The notes under the pieces were generated by a model, which made no database searches, was not told the DNA's origin, and saw nothing but the letters and a program-made list of their open reading frames with translations. Below, piece after piece: positions 24,030 to 32,653 of a stretch of DNA of 40,818 nt (the first letter of the stretch is position 1; each line of letters opens with the position of its first letter). A program made the position numbers and the translations under genes. Source of the stretch: Rhizobium sp. J15 (GTDB lineage Bacteria > Pseudomonadota > Alphaproteobacteria > Rhizobiales > Rhizobiaceae); contig NZ_NWSX01000054.1 of the NCBI RefSeq assembly GCF_002531825.1, positions 1-40,818 of the forward strand, in the 5' to 3' direction.

Positions 24030-24653
24030 ATGAACCGGATCGAGACGCTGCCGCCTGCCTTCGAACGCTTCGAAACGATGTTGGGCGTGCTCGACTTCGC
24101 CATCTTCGAGAGTGCGACGGGCGATCGGGAGGGCATGCTTTCCGCCATTCCGCAGGCTTTGCGTTACGCCGAGAGGTTCTATGCGGACAGGCTTCGGCAG
24201 CTCGGAGGCAAGCCGATCTCCGACAGGACGTTTTTCGGCGACTGGTACGACTTCGACCGTGGGCATTTGCTGAAGCTCGGGCGCTATAAGACCGCCGCCG
24301 GCACGGAGTTGGAGAATCCGGTGCTGAGCTCACTCGACGATATCAGGATCATGTCGGGGAGCAGCTCTTGCCCGGGGGCCGGAAGCGGCGGCCAGTTCGC
24401 CTACGCTTTCTCCAACCCGCCCTACCCGCTCGCGGCCAGACCGATCGAGGTGCAGGCGGTATTCGAGGAGATCAGGGATTTCATCCTGCCGCCGGGCCGG
24501 CAAAGCGAGATTATCGACTGGTCCAACCCGCGCCTTCCGGAGGTTTCGGATTATTTCGACGCGGGCGCCGAATGGTGGGGCATCTTCCTGTTCGCCATCT
24601 TCATACCGTCGATGCGCCGGCTGACGATCATTGCGGGATCGACCACGGACTGA
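24030..24653 (+). CDS. Hypothetical protein
   Basis: This 207-residue protein has no signal peptide. It is mixed alpha/beta in composition, with a Tyr/Trp/Asp-rich stretch (FFGDWYDFDRGH, about 68-79). Near the C-terminus is a hydrophobic segment (WWGIFLFAIFIP, about 182-193) that looks like a buried strand or helix rather than a full membrane span. GGAGG before the ATG supports the start. I do not recognise the family. It stands alone on the plus strand and is convergent with the next gene. Confidence 0.65.
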   Translation: MNRIETLPPAFERFETMLGVLDFAIFESATGDREGMLSAIPQALRYAERFYADRLRQLGGKPISDRTFFGDWYDFDRGHLLKLGRYKTAAGTELENPVLSSLDDIRIMSGSSSCPGAGSGGQFAYAFSNPPYPLAARPIEVQAVFEEIRDFILPPGRQSEIIDWSNPRLPEVSDYFDAGAEWWGIFLFAIFIPSMRRLTIIAGSTTD

Positions 24654-24677
24654 GTGTCGCCCCAGCTGAACAGTTTT

Positions 24678-24965
24678 TTACCGTCCTTTGGGCAATTGGG
24701 TCTCGCCTGCAACAAGCATGTCGCCGCAAGCGGAGCAATAGAGCTCGTCATGCCAGCCATAGTGCGGATCGGTGCAAATCTGATGTTCGAGCTCCGGGAC
24801 ACCCTCATAGCTCCGCGTCCGCAGTTTTTCAGCAAGCGCGCAAAAGACCGATCCGGTTTTAGGCCAGTCGGCGGTGTGTGGAGGAGAGAAGGGATGGCTA
24901 TTTCCGGCCCGCAACTCTGCCTCGAGGACGGGTTGAAGGTGGCTGCAAAATCGCGCTTTCGTCAT
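24678..24965 (-). CDS. Small hypothetical protein with a C-terminal CxxC
   Basis: This 95-residue soluble protein starts MTKARFCSHLQPVLEAEL. It carries CTDPHYGWHDELYCSACGD near the end, a cysteine/histidine group that could bind a metal. A G-rich stretch (GGTGAGGCGGCCGGGA) precedes the ATG, so the ribosome binding site is plausible but not strong. It overlaps no gene on the other strand, and its stop lies close to the convergent upstream gene. Function unknown. Confidence 0.5.
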   Translation of the reverse strand: MTKARFCSHLQPVLEAELRAGNSHPFSPPHTADWPKTGSVFCALAEKLRTRSYEGVPELEHQICTDPHYGWHDELYCSACGDMLVAGETQLPKGR

Positions 24966-24976
24966 TCCCGGCCGCC

Positions 24977-25345
24977 TCACCAGCCTGAGTGGCGGAGAAC
25001 ACCATAATCCTTTTCCGAGACATCGAAGTTCGCTGCGCCACCATCGCAGGCCATCTCCAGGCCGTATTGCTGGACAAGTCCTTTTATGGCGCCAAGCTGC
25101 TCGCTGTAGTCTTGGGATGCCCGCAATTCTTCAAGCGTTCGGCCGCTCCACACAATGACCTTCTTCACCGCCTGCTCATCGACCTTCCAGTTCGAGCACG
25201 GATTGCTGCGATGATAATCGGCCTCGGCCATCGCAGATGCCGCCCAAAGGGCGCGCGATTCCGCATCCGAAGCGAATGCGGACGCAAGATTGCCGGCAGT
25301 CAGGAGAAAGAAGGCAGCCAGCGCTTTGCGCGCATCGATGCTCAT
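24977..25345 (-). CDS. Small secreted protein of unknown function
   Basis: This 122-residue protein has an N-terminal signal peptide (RKALAAFFLLTAGNLASAFAS, cleavage near residue 28). The mature part has two cysteines (SNPCSNW and MACDGG) likely to pair in the periplasm. Its 3' end overlaps the region upstream of the next leftward gene by a few bases around 24977. AGAGGCG before the ATG at 25345 is the likely ribosome binding site; the longer frame from 25393 would hide the signal peptide. Unrecognised family. Confidence 0.6.
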   Translation of the reverse strand: MSIDARKALAAFFLLTAGNLASAFASDAESRALWAASAMAEADYHRSNPCSNWKVDEQAVKKVIVWSGRTLEELRASQDYSEQLGAIKGLVQQYGLEMACDGGAANFDVSEKDYGVLRHSGW

Positions 25346-25451
25346 GTGTATTCGCCTCTTGTTGAGTTGAGGCGCGCTATGGCACGACGTCAAGCTTCAT
25401 ACAAGCCGGCCTACCGCAGGGGGTATGCCGTCATTGAACCCGCCCGGATTC

Positions 25452-27635
25452 TCACCCGCTTTTCAGCTGCGCCACGGCAAGCAGCGTATCGGCGCTGATC
25501 GACGCCGAGCCGGTCAGGATGGAAAGTGCGGTCGACGTGGTGCCGGTTCCGTTCGCCATGTCATACATGGCGGTGAAGCGCTTGATCAGGTTGTCCACCT
25601 TATCGGGGTCCGACAGGTCCTCGATGTCGATGAAGTTCTCGATCATCTCGGCCTGCTTGTCGACGTCCATGTTCGAGACATAGCTGGAGAGATTGAAGCT
25701 CGTGGTGAAGAATTCGAAGAGCGCGCTGTCGCCCAGAATGTCGTAGGCGCTAGAGATCTCCGGCGCCTTTCGTTCGAAATAGAGCGCGAGGCGCACGCCG
25801 GTATTGCTGTCGCCCTGATCGTCTTCGAGCGTCAGGCGCACATAGGCGTCGACCGTCTCCAGCACATCGCCGCGCTGCTGCACCGTGCCGGTCGGATCGG
25901 CCGAAATATTGCCGTCCTGATCGAAATTGAACGCGCCGACGAGTTCGGCGAAACGACTGTCGTCCAGCTTGTTGACGTAGCTGTCTTCGTCGTCGAGGTC
26001 GGAGGCGAACATCTTCTCCAGCTCGTCCGAGGTCACCTCCTCAGGGTCCAGCCCCTTGGCCTCGAGCGCGAAGGCGACCAGCCGGTCGTCGGCCAGGAAT
26101 TCGCTGGCCGATGTGATCGTCGCCATCTGATCGCGGAAATAGGTGATTTCCTCGTCGGCGGCATCGGTCGCCTCGGTCAGCTCCTCGCCTTCGAGATAGC
26201 GGATCTTGTTTTGCTTGTAGTAGGCGGCATAGTCGTCGACGACGGATTCCGACATGGCCTGCAGCGGAACGCTCACATCGCCCTCGCTGTCGAAATTGAA
26301 TGCCTTGCGAAAGGCGACGAGCCTGTCGTCATCGAGGCTGTTGACGTAGCTCTTGGCGTCCGAGGGATCGCTTTCGAGGATCTTGCGGACTTCGCTCTTC
26401 GAAACCTCGGTGGAATCGAGGCCATAGGCGCGCAGCGCCATCTCCCACAGTTCCGGCAGATCGTCGTTGTCGTCATCGTCGTCATCGGCGTTCGATACCA
26501 GGAAATCGTCGATGGAGGTGACGCTGGCAATGCGCGTCGTATAGTTGTCGACGGCGTCCTCCGTATCGGTGTTGGCGATCAGCGCCTGATAGTTTTCGTC
26601 GAAGGCCGCCGTGGTCGCGGCGGTCTGTTCCGAGGTCTGGGCGGTATCGCCATCGGCAAGCGCGCCCTCCTCATCGAAATTGAAAGCCTCGTGCAGCTCG
26701 GACAAGCCGATCGCTTCGGCGACGTCGGCATTTTTCAGCGCTGCGGAGATGTAATTGTCCGGATCGTCGTCGGAAAGACCATAGGCAGTCCTGAGGTAGG
26801 AGACGAGCTTGTCGTCGCTCATCAGCTGATCGACCGAGGTGATGTTGCCGATTTGTGCGGCGAAATAGGTGTCGTAGGCCTCCCCGGTTTCCGTGGAGGC
26901 GATCGTCGACGCGGCCACCGCATAGCCGCTCGTCACAAGCGAGAGCTGGTCTTCCGACATCACCTCGCCGTCGACCGAGCCGTCCTCGTTGAAATTGAAG
27001 GCCTTTGCCAGGCTGAGATAGACATCATCGTCGAGCTGGTTGACGAAACTGTCGGTATCGTCGAGATCACTCGTCAGAACGTCCTTGAGGAAGCTGGTCG
27101 AGGTATAGTCGGTGCTGAGGCCGAAGGCGGTAAGCACATAATTCTTCAGTCTCGAACTCGACAGCAGCTCGTCGACCGAGGTGACCGACGAGATATTCTC
27201 TTCGAAATATTCCGTCTCGTCCTCGATGTTCTCCGCCTCGGTGTCGAAGGATTCCTCATAGGCATCGAGCAGGCTGTCGCGCTGCGCATCCGATTGCGCC
27301 GTCTTCGTCTCGCCGCCGAATTTGAAGGCGGCGGCGAACTCGGCATAGCGGCTGTCGCTCAGGCTGTTGGCGAAGCTCGATGAATCGCTGAGATCGCTCT
27401 CCAGCACCTTCTTCATGAAGGCCTTGGCATAGGTCATGTCTTCAAGGCCATAGGCCTTCATGGCGTAGGAATAGAGCTTGTAATCGCTCATGAATTCGTC
27501 GACCGTCGTGACCTTGTCGATGTTTTCCCTGTAGTAGGCGCTGTCGCGGGCAACCGTGGCCTGGGACGCCACGCTGGAGAGACTGGCGTTCAGATTCCTG
27601 GCGACCGCGAGATAGCTTACATAGGTGGAAACCAA
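25452..27635 (-). CDS. DUF1217 flagellar-type protein with six repeats
   Basis: This is a 727-residue very acidic, Ser/Asp-rich protein lacking a signal peptide. It contains six copies of a repeat of roughly 65-85 residues (about 34-106, 142-216, 256-320, 364-450, 499-573 and 619-692). Each has a YF/NI-x(3)-T-S-x-D-E start, a K/RAYGL middle, and most end with AFNF followed by an acidic DG stretch. Such DUF1217 proteins are encoded in rhizobial flagellar clusters and are probably exported through the flagellar apparatus. The best start is TTG at 27635 (MVSTYVSYLAVARNL) with GAGGGA eight bases before it; no ATG fits. A CasR-type palindrome lies 179 bp upstream. Confidence 0.82.
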   Translation of the reverse strand: MVSTYVSYLAVARNLNASLSSVASQATVARDSAYYRENIDKVTTVDEFMSDYKLYSYAMKAYGLEDMTYAKAFMKKVLESDLSDSSSFANSLSDSRYAEFAAAFKFGGETKTAQSDAQRDSLLDAYEESFDTEAENIEDETEYFEENISSVTSVDELLSSSRLKNYVLTAFGLSTDYTSTSFLKDVLTSDLDDTDSFVNQLDDDVYLSLAKAFNFNEDGSVDGEVMSEDQLSLVTSGYAVAASTIASTETGEAYDTYFAAQIGNITSVDQLMSDDKLVSYLRTAYGLSDDDPDNYISAALKNADVAEAIGLSELHEAFNFDEEGALADGDTAQTSEQTAATTAAFDENYQALIANTDTEDAVDNYTTRIASVTSIDDFLVSNADDDDDDNDDLPELWEMALRAYGLDSTEVSKSEVRKILESDPSDAKSYVNSLDDDRLVAFRKAFNFDSEGDVSVPLQAMSESVVDDYAAYYKQNKIRYLEGEELTEATDAADEEITYFRDQMATITSASEFLADDRLVAFALEAKGLDPEEVTSDELEKMFASDLDDEDSYVNKLDDSRFAELVGAFNFDQDGNISADPTGTVQQRGDVLETVDAYVRLTLEDDQGDSNTGVRLALYFERKAPEISSAYDILGDSALFEFFTTSFNLSSYVSNMDVDKQAEMIENFIDIEDLSDPDKVDNLIKRFTAMYDMANGTGTTSTALSILTGSASISADTLLAVAQLKSG

Positions 27636-27813
27636 GGCCTGTCCCTCTAACCTCTTGTTTTTACGCAATCGCACTCGTGCCGGTATCGCTCTGCGCGCGA
27701 CAACGCGCGCGAAAGCCTGCCGGCAGCCGCGGTGAAAATTTCGATCTTTGCTGGGATGTCGCCGCCGGTCATGGCGATATGCGGCCACGGTCATATGGCC
27801 GAATCAAATTAAA

Positions 27814-27829
27814 AGAACTATATAGTTCT
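27814..27829. promoter_or_regulatory. Perfect palindrome AGAACT-ATAT-AGTTCT, candidate CasR operator
   Basis: A perfect 16-bp dyad in an AT-rich gap between the casR stop and the DUF1217 start. Its half sites AGAACT/AGTTCT and 4-bp spacer are the same as in the palindrome before casA. TetR-family dimers bind sites of this form, and casR is adjacent. It would place the DUF1217 gene under CasR control. Confidence 0.65.
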
Positions 27830-27886
27830 ATAATTTATCCGGAATGGAATTGGAAGCCGAAAGTCGAGGGATCGCTTTCCGCGGGT

Positions 27887-28534
27887 CTACGCAGCCCCGA
27901 CGCCCGCGGCGAAGATGGCGATGCAGCGGCGCAGATGGGCGAGCAATTCGGCCCGGTCGGGCCAGGCCTGGGCGCGCCCTTCCGGCGGACCCATGCCGCC
28001 GAAGACCATATCCATCAGCATGCGGGCGCCGCTTGCCGGATCGTCCAGGGTCAGCCTGCCTTCCGCCCGGCGTTCGCTCAGCCAGTCGGCAAGGTGCTGA
28101 CGGCTGGCAAGCATGCCTTCGCGCTGGAGAATATCGATGAGCTCGGGAAACTGCGCGGCTTCGCGGAAGACGAGCTGCAGGAAGCCGGCGCGATCCGCAT
28201 CCATCGCCTCGTCCATGTCGATCATGAAGATGCGCTCGAGGCTTTCGGCGATCGAAAGATCTTCGTCCGGCCTCGGCAGGTCGAGCATCAGGCGCCGATG
28301 CGCGCCGACCACGGCGGCAAACAGCTCTTCCTTGCTCTGGAACAGCTTGTAGAGCGTCTGCTTGGAAACACCCGCCTCGCCGGCGACGACCGCGGTCGTG
28401 CTTCCGGCATAACCGTATTTTACGAAAACGCGTCGGGCGATTTCGACGATATGCGTCCGCTTGTCCTCGTCGCTGGAGACTTTCGGCCGGCCTCGCTTGC
28501 GCGGCTCGTCTGCGGGCTCATCGACAATATCCAT
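27887..28534 (-). CDS. casR: TetR-family repressor of calsymin gene
   Basis: This 215-residue regulator has an N-terminal TetR helix-turn-helix (about 25-70, TTAVVAGEAGVSKQTLYKLFQSKEEL) preceded by a basic arm (RKRGRPK) that may contact the minor groove. Its C-terminal ligand domain is of the AefR/TetR_C type. It is divergent from casA, matching the Rhizobium etli arrangement in which CasR represses casA outside symbiosis. The 5' gap to casA holds an AGAACT-N4-AGTTCT site, and a second copy lies downstream of casR before the DUF1217 gene. The ribosome binding site is weak. The inducing ligand is unknown. Confidence 0.85.
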   Translation of the reverse strand: MDIVDEPADEPRKRGRPKVSSDEDKRTHIVEIARRVFVKYGYAGSTTAVVAGEAGVSKQTLYKLFQSKEELFAAVVGAHRRLMLDLPRPDEDLSIAESLERIFMIDMDEAMDADRAGFLQLVFREAAQFPELIDILQREGMLASRQHLADWLSERRAEGRLTLDDPASGARMLMDMVFGGMGPPEGRAQAWPDRAELLAHLRRCIAIFAAGVGAA

Positions 28535-28641
28535 GGCGATCTAGACCGCGTTTCCGAAGAGCATGCCACCCAGCATGGAAAGCGGACTGCTATTTCTGAG
28601 GGATGATTTCTTCGGTTGTGGCATTAGCAATTTCGATTTAG

Positions 28642-28657
28642 AGAACTCATCAGTTCT
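28642..28657. promoter_or_regulatory. Palindrome AGAACT-CATC-AGTTCT, candidate CasR operator
   Basis: Two perfect 6-bp half sites lie around CATC, 42 bp before the casA ATG and 108 bp before the casR ATG. Half sites and spacer length equal those of the copy at 27814-27829. The position is right for blocking casA transcription and for autoregulation of casR. Confidence 0.7.
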
Positions 28658-28698
28658 GTAATGCGTTGCATCCCCACCCTCTTAGCGATGGAGCGCTT

Positions 28699-29562
28699 AT
28701 GACGACCATTTCCGCCGCGACATCAATTTCTTCCTATTCCTATAGCAAGAATTCGACGTCCACAGCCCAGGACATTCTATCCTGTAATACTGTTTCGGCA
28801 AAAAAATCAACCACAAGCCAGCAGCTCGACGAAGACGCGACCAACAGCGCCGAGAAGCTCATGTCCCAGTTGATGTCGCTGGCGATGAACGGTCTTGCCG
28901 GTCAGTCCGGCTCCAGCGGGGAGCAGGATGGCGGCGAAGGCATGGACGTTGCCGAATTGGACACCGATGGCGACGGTTACGTGAGCAAGGCCGAGTTCGT
29001 GGCCGCCAGACCCTCCGACGTGAGCGAGAATCAGGCCGGCACGCTGTTCGACAGCTTCGACACCGAAGGCAGTGGCTCGCTGTCGGTCGATGCGCTGACC
29101 GAGGCCATGTCGGCGCAGCGATCGGAGCGGGCCGGCGGGCCGCCGCCGCGGGAAGGCGATGACGAGCTTGCATCGCGGCTCTCCGAACTCGATACCGATG
29201 GCGACGGGCTCGTGAGCAAGGCCGAGTTCGTCGCGGGCCGTCCCTCCGATGTGAGCGAGGATCAGGCCGGCACGCTGTTCGACAGCTTCGACACCGAAGG
29301 CGCAGGCTCGCTGTCGGTCGACGCTCTGACCGAGGCCATGTCCGCTCAGTCGTCCGAACGGCCCAACGGCCCGCCGCCGGCCGAGGACGATCAGTCTGCG
29401 TCGCTGCTCTCCGATCTCGATACGAATGGAGACGGGCTCGTCTCGCTCGAGGAGTTCATGGCGGGCAGGCCGGATGACGTCACCGAGAGCCAGGCGAGCG
29501 AACTTTTCGACCTGCTCGATACATCGAACACCGGTTCACTGTCGGCCCGATCCACGGGCTGA
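28699..29562 (+). CDS. casA: Calsymin, secreted EF-hand calcium-binding protein
   Basis: This 287-residue acidic protein has three homologous domains, each with two EF-hand loops. Loops at 88-99 (DTDGDGYVSKAE), 165-176 and 241-252 are canonical. The partners at 121-132, 198-209 and 274-285 (DTEGSGSLSVDA type) lack the acidic residue at position 12. The repeat unit is about 77 residues, and PPP-rich linkers separate domains. This matches R. etli calsymin, a secreted calmodulin-like protein needed for normal symbiosis. No classical signal peptide is seen. The ATG at 28699 (GGAG before it) is preferred over an upstream TTG. The last EF-hand ends abruptly (SLSARSTG) without the DALTEAM helix of the other copies. 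Confidence 0.88.
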   Translation: MTTISAATSISSYSYSKNSTSTAQDILSCNTVSAKKSTTSQQLDEDATNSAEKLMSQLMSLAMNGLAGQSGSSGEQDGGEGMDVAELDTDGDGYVSKAEFVAARPSDVSENQAGTLFDSFDTEGSGSLSVDALTEAMSAQRSERAGGPPPREGDDELASRLSELDTDGDGLVSKAEFVAGRPSDVSEDQAGTLFDSFDTEGAGSLSVDALTEAMSAQSSERPNGPPPAEDDQSASLLSDLDTNGDGLVSLEEFMAGRPDDVTESQASELFDLLDTSNTGSLSARSTG

Positions 29563-29884
29563 CAGACGATAAGGGGCGTCGCATTTCAGTTACTGGAGAG
29601 ACTGTAATGCAACGCTCCGACAGCGGCCCGGCAGTCGTGCCGGCAGAGCCGTCGGCCGGGCCGCTTCTTCGCCAGTGACATGTTTGAAATGGTGCGCCGT
29701 GACAGGCGCACCATGCCAGCGCGCGGATGAGCCGCGGCGCCTATCGCCATCACGGGGCCAGTCCAGACAATCAGATCATCGACCGGTGTGGGTCCTGCCC
29801 GGCGCCAGCGATGTCGTGCGCCCGGATCCGGGACCTGGAAACCCTCGTCACATGGCATGTTCCCAAACCTTGAAGGATCGAGCC
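29563..29884 (+). other. Intergenic region with two strong stem-loops between casA and flgE
   Basis: This 322-bp gap has two hairpins. The first pairs AGCGGCCCGGC (29622-29632) with GCCGGGCCGCT (29655-29665) around 22 nt and is followed by TCTTC. It is probably the casA terminator. The second pairs ATGGTGCGCC (29689-29698) with GGCGCACCAT (29705-29714) around 6 nt, with no T run. A 9-mer CTGTAATGC at 29602-29610 also occurs directly after the casA operator. No gene is apparent here. Confidence 0.6.
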
Positions 29885-31177
29885 ATGAGCATTTTTGGAA
29901 GCATGAAAACCGCCGTCTCGGGCATGAGCGCACAGGCAAACCGGCTGAGCACGGTTTCCGACAACATCGCCAATGCGAATACCACAGGCTACAAGGCCGT
30001 TTCCACGTCCTTTTCGTCGCTGGTCCTGCCCTCTTCCTCCGGCAACTACAATTCCGGCGGCGTTCAGACATCGGTGCGCCAGGCGATTTCCCAGCAGGGC
30101 GACATTTCCTATACGACCTCCGAATACGATCTCGCGATTTCGGGAGACGGCTTCTTCATCGTCGAAGGCGCCGACGGCACGCCGGTGCTGACCCGCGCCG
30201 GCGACTTCTCGGTCGACAGCGACGGCAATCTCGTCAACAGCGCCGGTTACACGCTGATGGGCTATTCCTATGATTCCGGCGTGCCGGCAGTTGTCGTCAA
30301 CGGCTTCGACGGGCTGGTGCCGGTCAATGTCGCCCAGTCGGGTTTGAGCGCGATTGCTTCGACCAGCGCCTATTTCAGCGGCAACCTGAACTCCGAAGCG
30401 ACCGTCGTCGCCGATACGACGACGCTGCCGAGCGCCAATACGTCAGCTGTCACCGACGATACGCAGAAGATGTCGCTGGTCGCCTATGACAGCCTCGGCG
30501 CCACCGTCCAGTACGATTATTACTTCACCAAGACGGGCGTGACGACGGATGCGAGCGGCGCGGTCACCGGCAGCACCTGGGAAGTCGCGGTCTACCGCAA
30601 TGCCGATGCGGCGACCGGCGGCACGACGTCCTTCCCCTATTCCTCCAGCGCGGTCAGCGTCGCCACGCTCTCCTTCGACGCCAATGGCCAGCTGACCTCC
30701 GCGACCGATACCGACATCGTCGATCCCGTGACGGCAAAGACGATCACCATGGATTATTCCGATTTCACCCAGCTTGCCTCGGACTTCTCGGCAACCGGCT
30801 CGGCGGACGGTCAGGCCGCGAGTTCGGTGAGCTCGGTGTCGATCGATACCGATGGGGTGGTCTCGGTCTCCTATGCGAACGGCACGACGAAGGCGCTCTA
30901 CCAGATCCCGCTCGCGAACGTCGCAAGCCCCGACAATCTGACGCTGCTCAGCGGCAACGTCTATACCGCCAACGGCCAGTCAGGCGTCACGGTCACCGGC
31001 TTTCCGCAGACGAACGGCCTCGGCTCCATCCAGTCCGGCGCGCTCGAAAGCTCGAATGTCGACCTCGCCGGCGAACTGACGGAGATGATCGAGGCGCAGC
31101 GCAGCTACACCGCCAATTCGAAAGTGTTTCAGACCGGCTCCGACATCATGGATGTCCTCGTCAACCTGAAGCGATAG
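29885..31177 (+). CDS. flgE: Flagellar hook protein
   Basis: This 430-residue protein has the flagellar rod/hook N-terminal motif (SAQANRLSTVSDNIANANTTGYKA) and the C-terminal coiled motif (LAGELTEMIEAQRSYTANSKVFQT). A large Thr/Ser/Asp-rich middle lies between them. It polymerises into the flexible hook and is exported by the flagellar apparatus without a cleaved signal. AAGGATCGAGCC precedes the ATG at 29885; the longer frame upstream is not real. It is followed after 13 nt by flgK and then flgL, a compact operon. Adjacent genes typical of rhizobial chromosomal clusters (flaF, flbT, flgD) are missing, so it may be a second hook set. Confidence 0.92.
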   Translation: MSIFGSMKTAVSGMSAQANRLSTVSDNIANANTTGYKAVSTSFSSLVLPSSSGNYNSGGVQTSVRQAISQQGDISYTTSEYDLAISGDGFFIVEGADGTPVLTRAGDFSVDSDGNLVNSAGYTLMGYSYDSGVPAVVVNGFDGLVPVNVAQSGLSAIASTSAYFSGNLNSEATVVADTTTLPSANTSAVTDDTQKMSLVAYDSLGATVQYDYYFTKTGVTTDASGAVTGSTWEVAVYRNADAATGGTTSFPYSSSAVSVATLSFDANGQLTSATDTDIVDPVTAKTITMDYSDFTQLASDFSATGSADGQAASSVSSVSIDTDGVVSVSYANGTTKALYQIPLANVASPDNLTLLSGNVYTANGQSGVTVTGFPQTNGLGSIQSGALESSNVDLAGELTEMIEAQRSYTANSKVFQTGSDIMDVLVNLKR

Positions 31178-31190
31178 AGGGAGCGCCTGG

Positions 31191-32651
31191 ATGTCGCTCA
31201 CCTCCGCCTTGAACAGCGTCCAAAGTATTTTCAACAATACCGGACAGCAAAGCAGCGTCGTCTCGACCAATATCGCCAATGTCGGAAATTCCGACTATGT
31301 CAGGCGGGAGGCGTCGATCACGACGTCTCTTTCCGGCGCGCAGGTCGTCAGCATCAGCCGGGCGCAGGAAACTGCGCTGCTGGCCCAGTATCTGCAGTCG
31401 AATGCCAAGGACAGCGCCCAGCAGACGCTGGTGACCGGGCTTGAAAGCCTGAAGTCGCTGGTGGGCGGCAATGACTATGAGACTTCGCCGAGCACCTATC
31501 TCTCGGCATTCCAGGAGGCGCTGCAGACATTCGCGACCTCGCCGAGCAGCACGACCGCGGCGCAATCGGCCGTCACCGCCGCGCAGGACCTTGCCAATTC
31601 GCTGAATACGGCAAGCGACGGCGTCCAGTCGATCCGGGCCGAGGCGGACGCGGAGATCGCCACGCAGGTCTCGACGCTGAACACGCTGCTGTCGCAGTTC
31701 GAGGCGGCCAACAATGCGGTCAAGCTGGCAACGGCGACCGGCACGGATACGTCTTCGGCGCTCGACGAGCGCGAGAAACTTTTGAAGCAGATCTCGTCGA
31801 TCGTCGGCGTCAACTCCGTCGTGCGCGACAATAACGACATGGCGCTCTACACCTCCGACGGCACCGTGCTGTTCGAGACCATACCGCGCACCGTCACCTT
31901 CGCTTCGACGGCAACCTACGTCGCAGGGACGGAAGGCAATGCCATCTATATCGACGGCGTTGCGCTCGATGCCGGCGAAGGATCGACGACAAGCGCCTCC
32001 GGCAGCCTGCAGGCGCTGCTGCAGCTTCGCGACGAAATCGCCCCGACATTCCAGGCCCAGCTCGACGAAGTCGCCAAGGCTCTCGTTCAGGTCTTCTCGG
32101 AAACCGACGGCACCACCAGCGCACCCGGGCTTTTCGTCTGGACCACCGCCGCGGGCGCAACCGGGGGAACGCCGTCGTCCTCGAACGATACGACCGGGAT
32201 CGCCTCGACTATTTCGGTCAATCCAGCCGTCGTCACGAGCGAGGGCGGCGATGCGACGAAGCTGCGCGACGGAACGATCAGCGGCATCACCAATCTCAAT
32301 ACATCAGGCGACAGCGGCTTCTCCGACAATCTCGACGCTCTCTATACGGCATTGACGGAACAGCGCTCGTTCTCTTCGGACGCCGGCCTTTCGACGACGC
32401 AGAGCCTGACGGACTATGCCAGCGCCTCCATCGGCTGGCTCGAACAATATCGCAGCGACGCGACATCGGCCTCCGAAACCACGGCCGCCGCCCTGTCGCG
32501 CTCCGACGAAGCCTATTCCAACGAAACGGGCGTGAACCTCGACGAGGAGCTGACGCTCCTCCTCGATATCGAACAATCCTACAAGGCAGCGACAAAGATC
32601 CTGAACGTCATCGACGAGATGTTCCAGTCGCTCCTCGACATAGCGAGTTAG
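31191..32651 (+). CDS. flgK: Flagellar hook-associated protein 1
   Basis: This 486-residue protein has the N-terminal hook-junction motif (SSVVSTNIANVGNSDYVRRE) and the C-terminal family motif (VNLDEELTLLLDIEQSYKAATKILNVIDEMFQ). It forms the first junction zone between hook and filament. Size fits rhizobial FlgK. GAGGGAGC precedes the ATG. The variable middle is Ser/Thr-rich and acidic, as in the neighbouring FlgE. It ends 2 nt before flgL. Confidence 0.92.
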   Translation: MSLTSALNSVQSIFNNTGQQSSVVSTNIANVGNSDYVRREASITTSLSGAQVVSISRAQETALLAQYLQSNAKDSAQQTLVTGLESLKSLVGGNDYETSPSTYLSAFQEALQTFATSPSSTTAAQSAVTAAQDLANSLNTASDGVQSIRAEADAEIATQVSTLNTLLSQFEAANNAVKLATATGTDTSSALDEREKLLKQISSIVGVNSVVRDNNDMALYTSDGTVLFETIPRTVTFASTATYVAGTEGNAIYIDGVALDAGEGSTTSASGSLQALLQLRDEIAPTFQAQLDEVAKALVQVFSETDGTTSAPGLFVWTTAAGATGGTPSSSNDTTGIASTISVNPAVVTSEGGDATKLRDGTISGITNLNTSGDSGFSDNLDALYTALTEQRSFSSDAGLSTTQSLTDYASASIGWLEQYRSDATSASETTAAALSRSDEAYSNETGVNLDEELTLLLDIEQSYKAATKILNVIDEMFQSLLDIAS

Positions 32652-32653
32652 TC

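Noticed and set aside
25425..27383. 652-codon plus-strand frame opposite the DUF1217 gene
   Set aside because: It mirrors the acidic repeats of the real gene as Val/Ile/Arg-rich repeats and has no ribosome binding site. Its repeats come from those of the DUF1217 gene.
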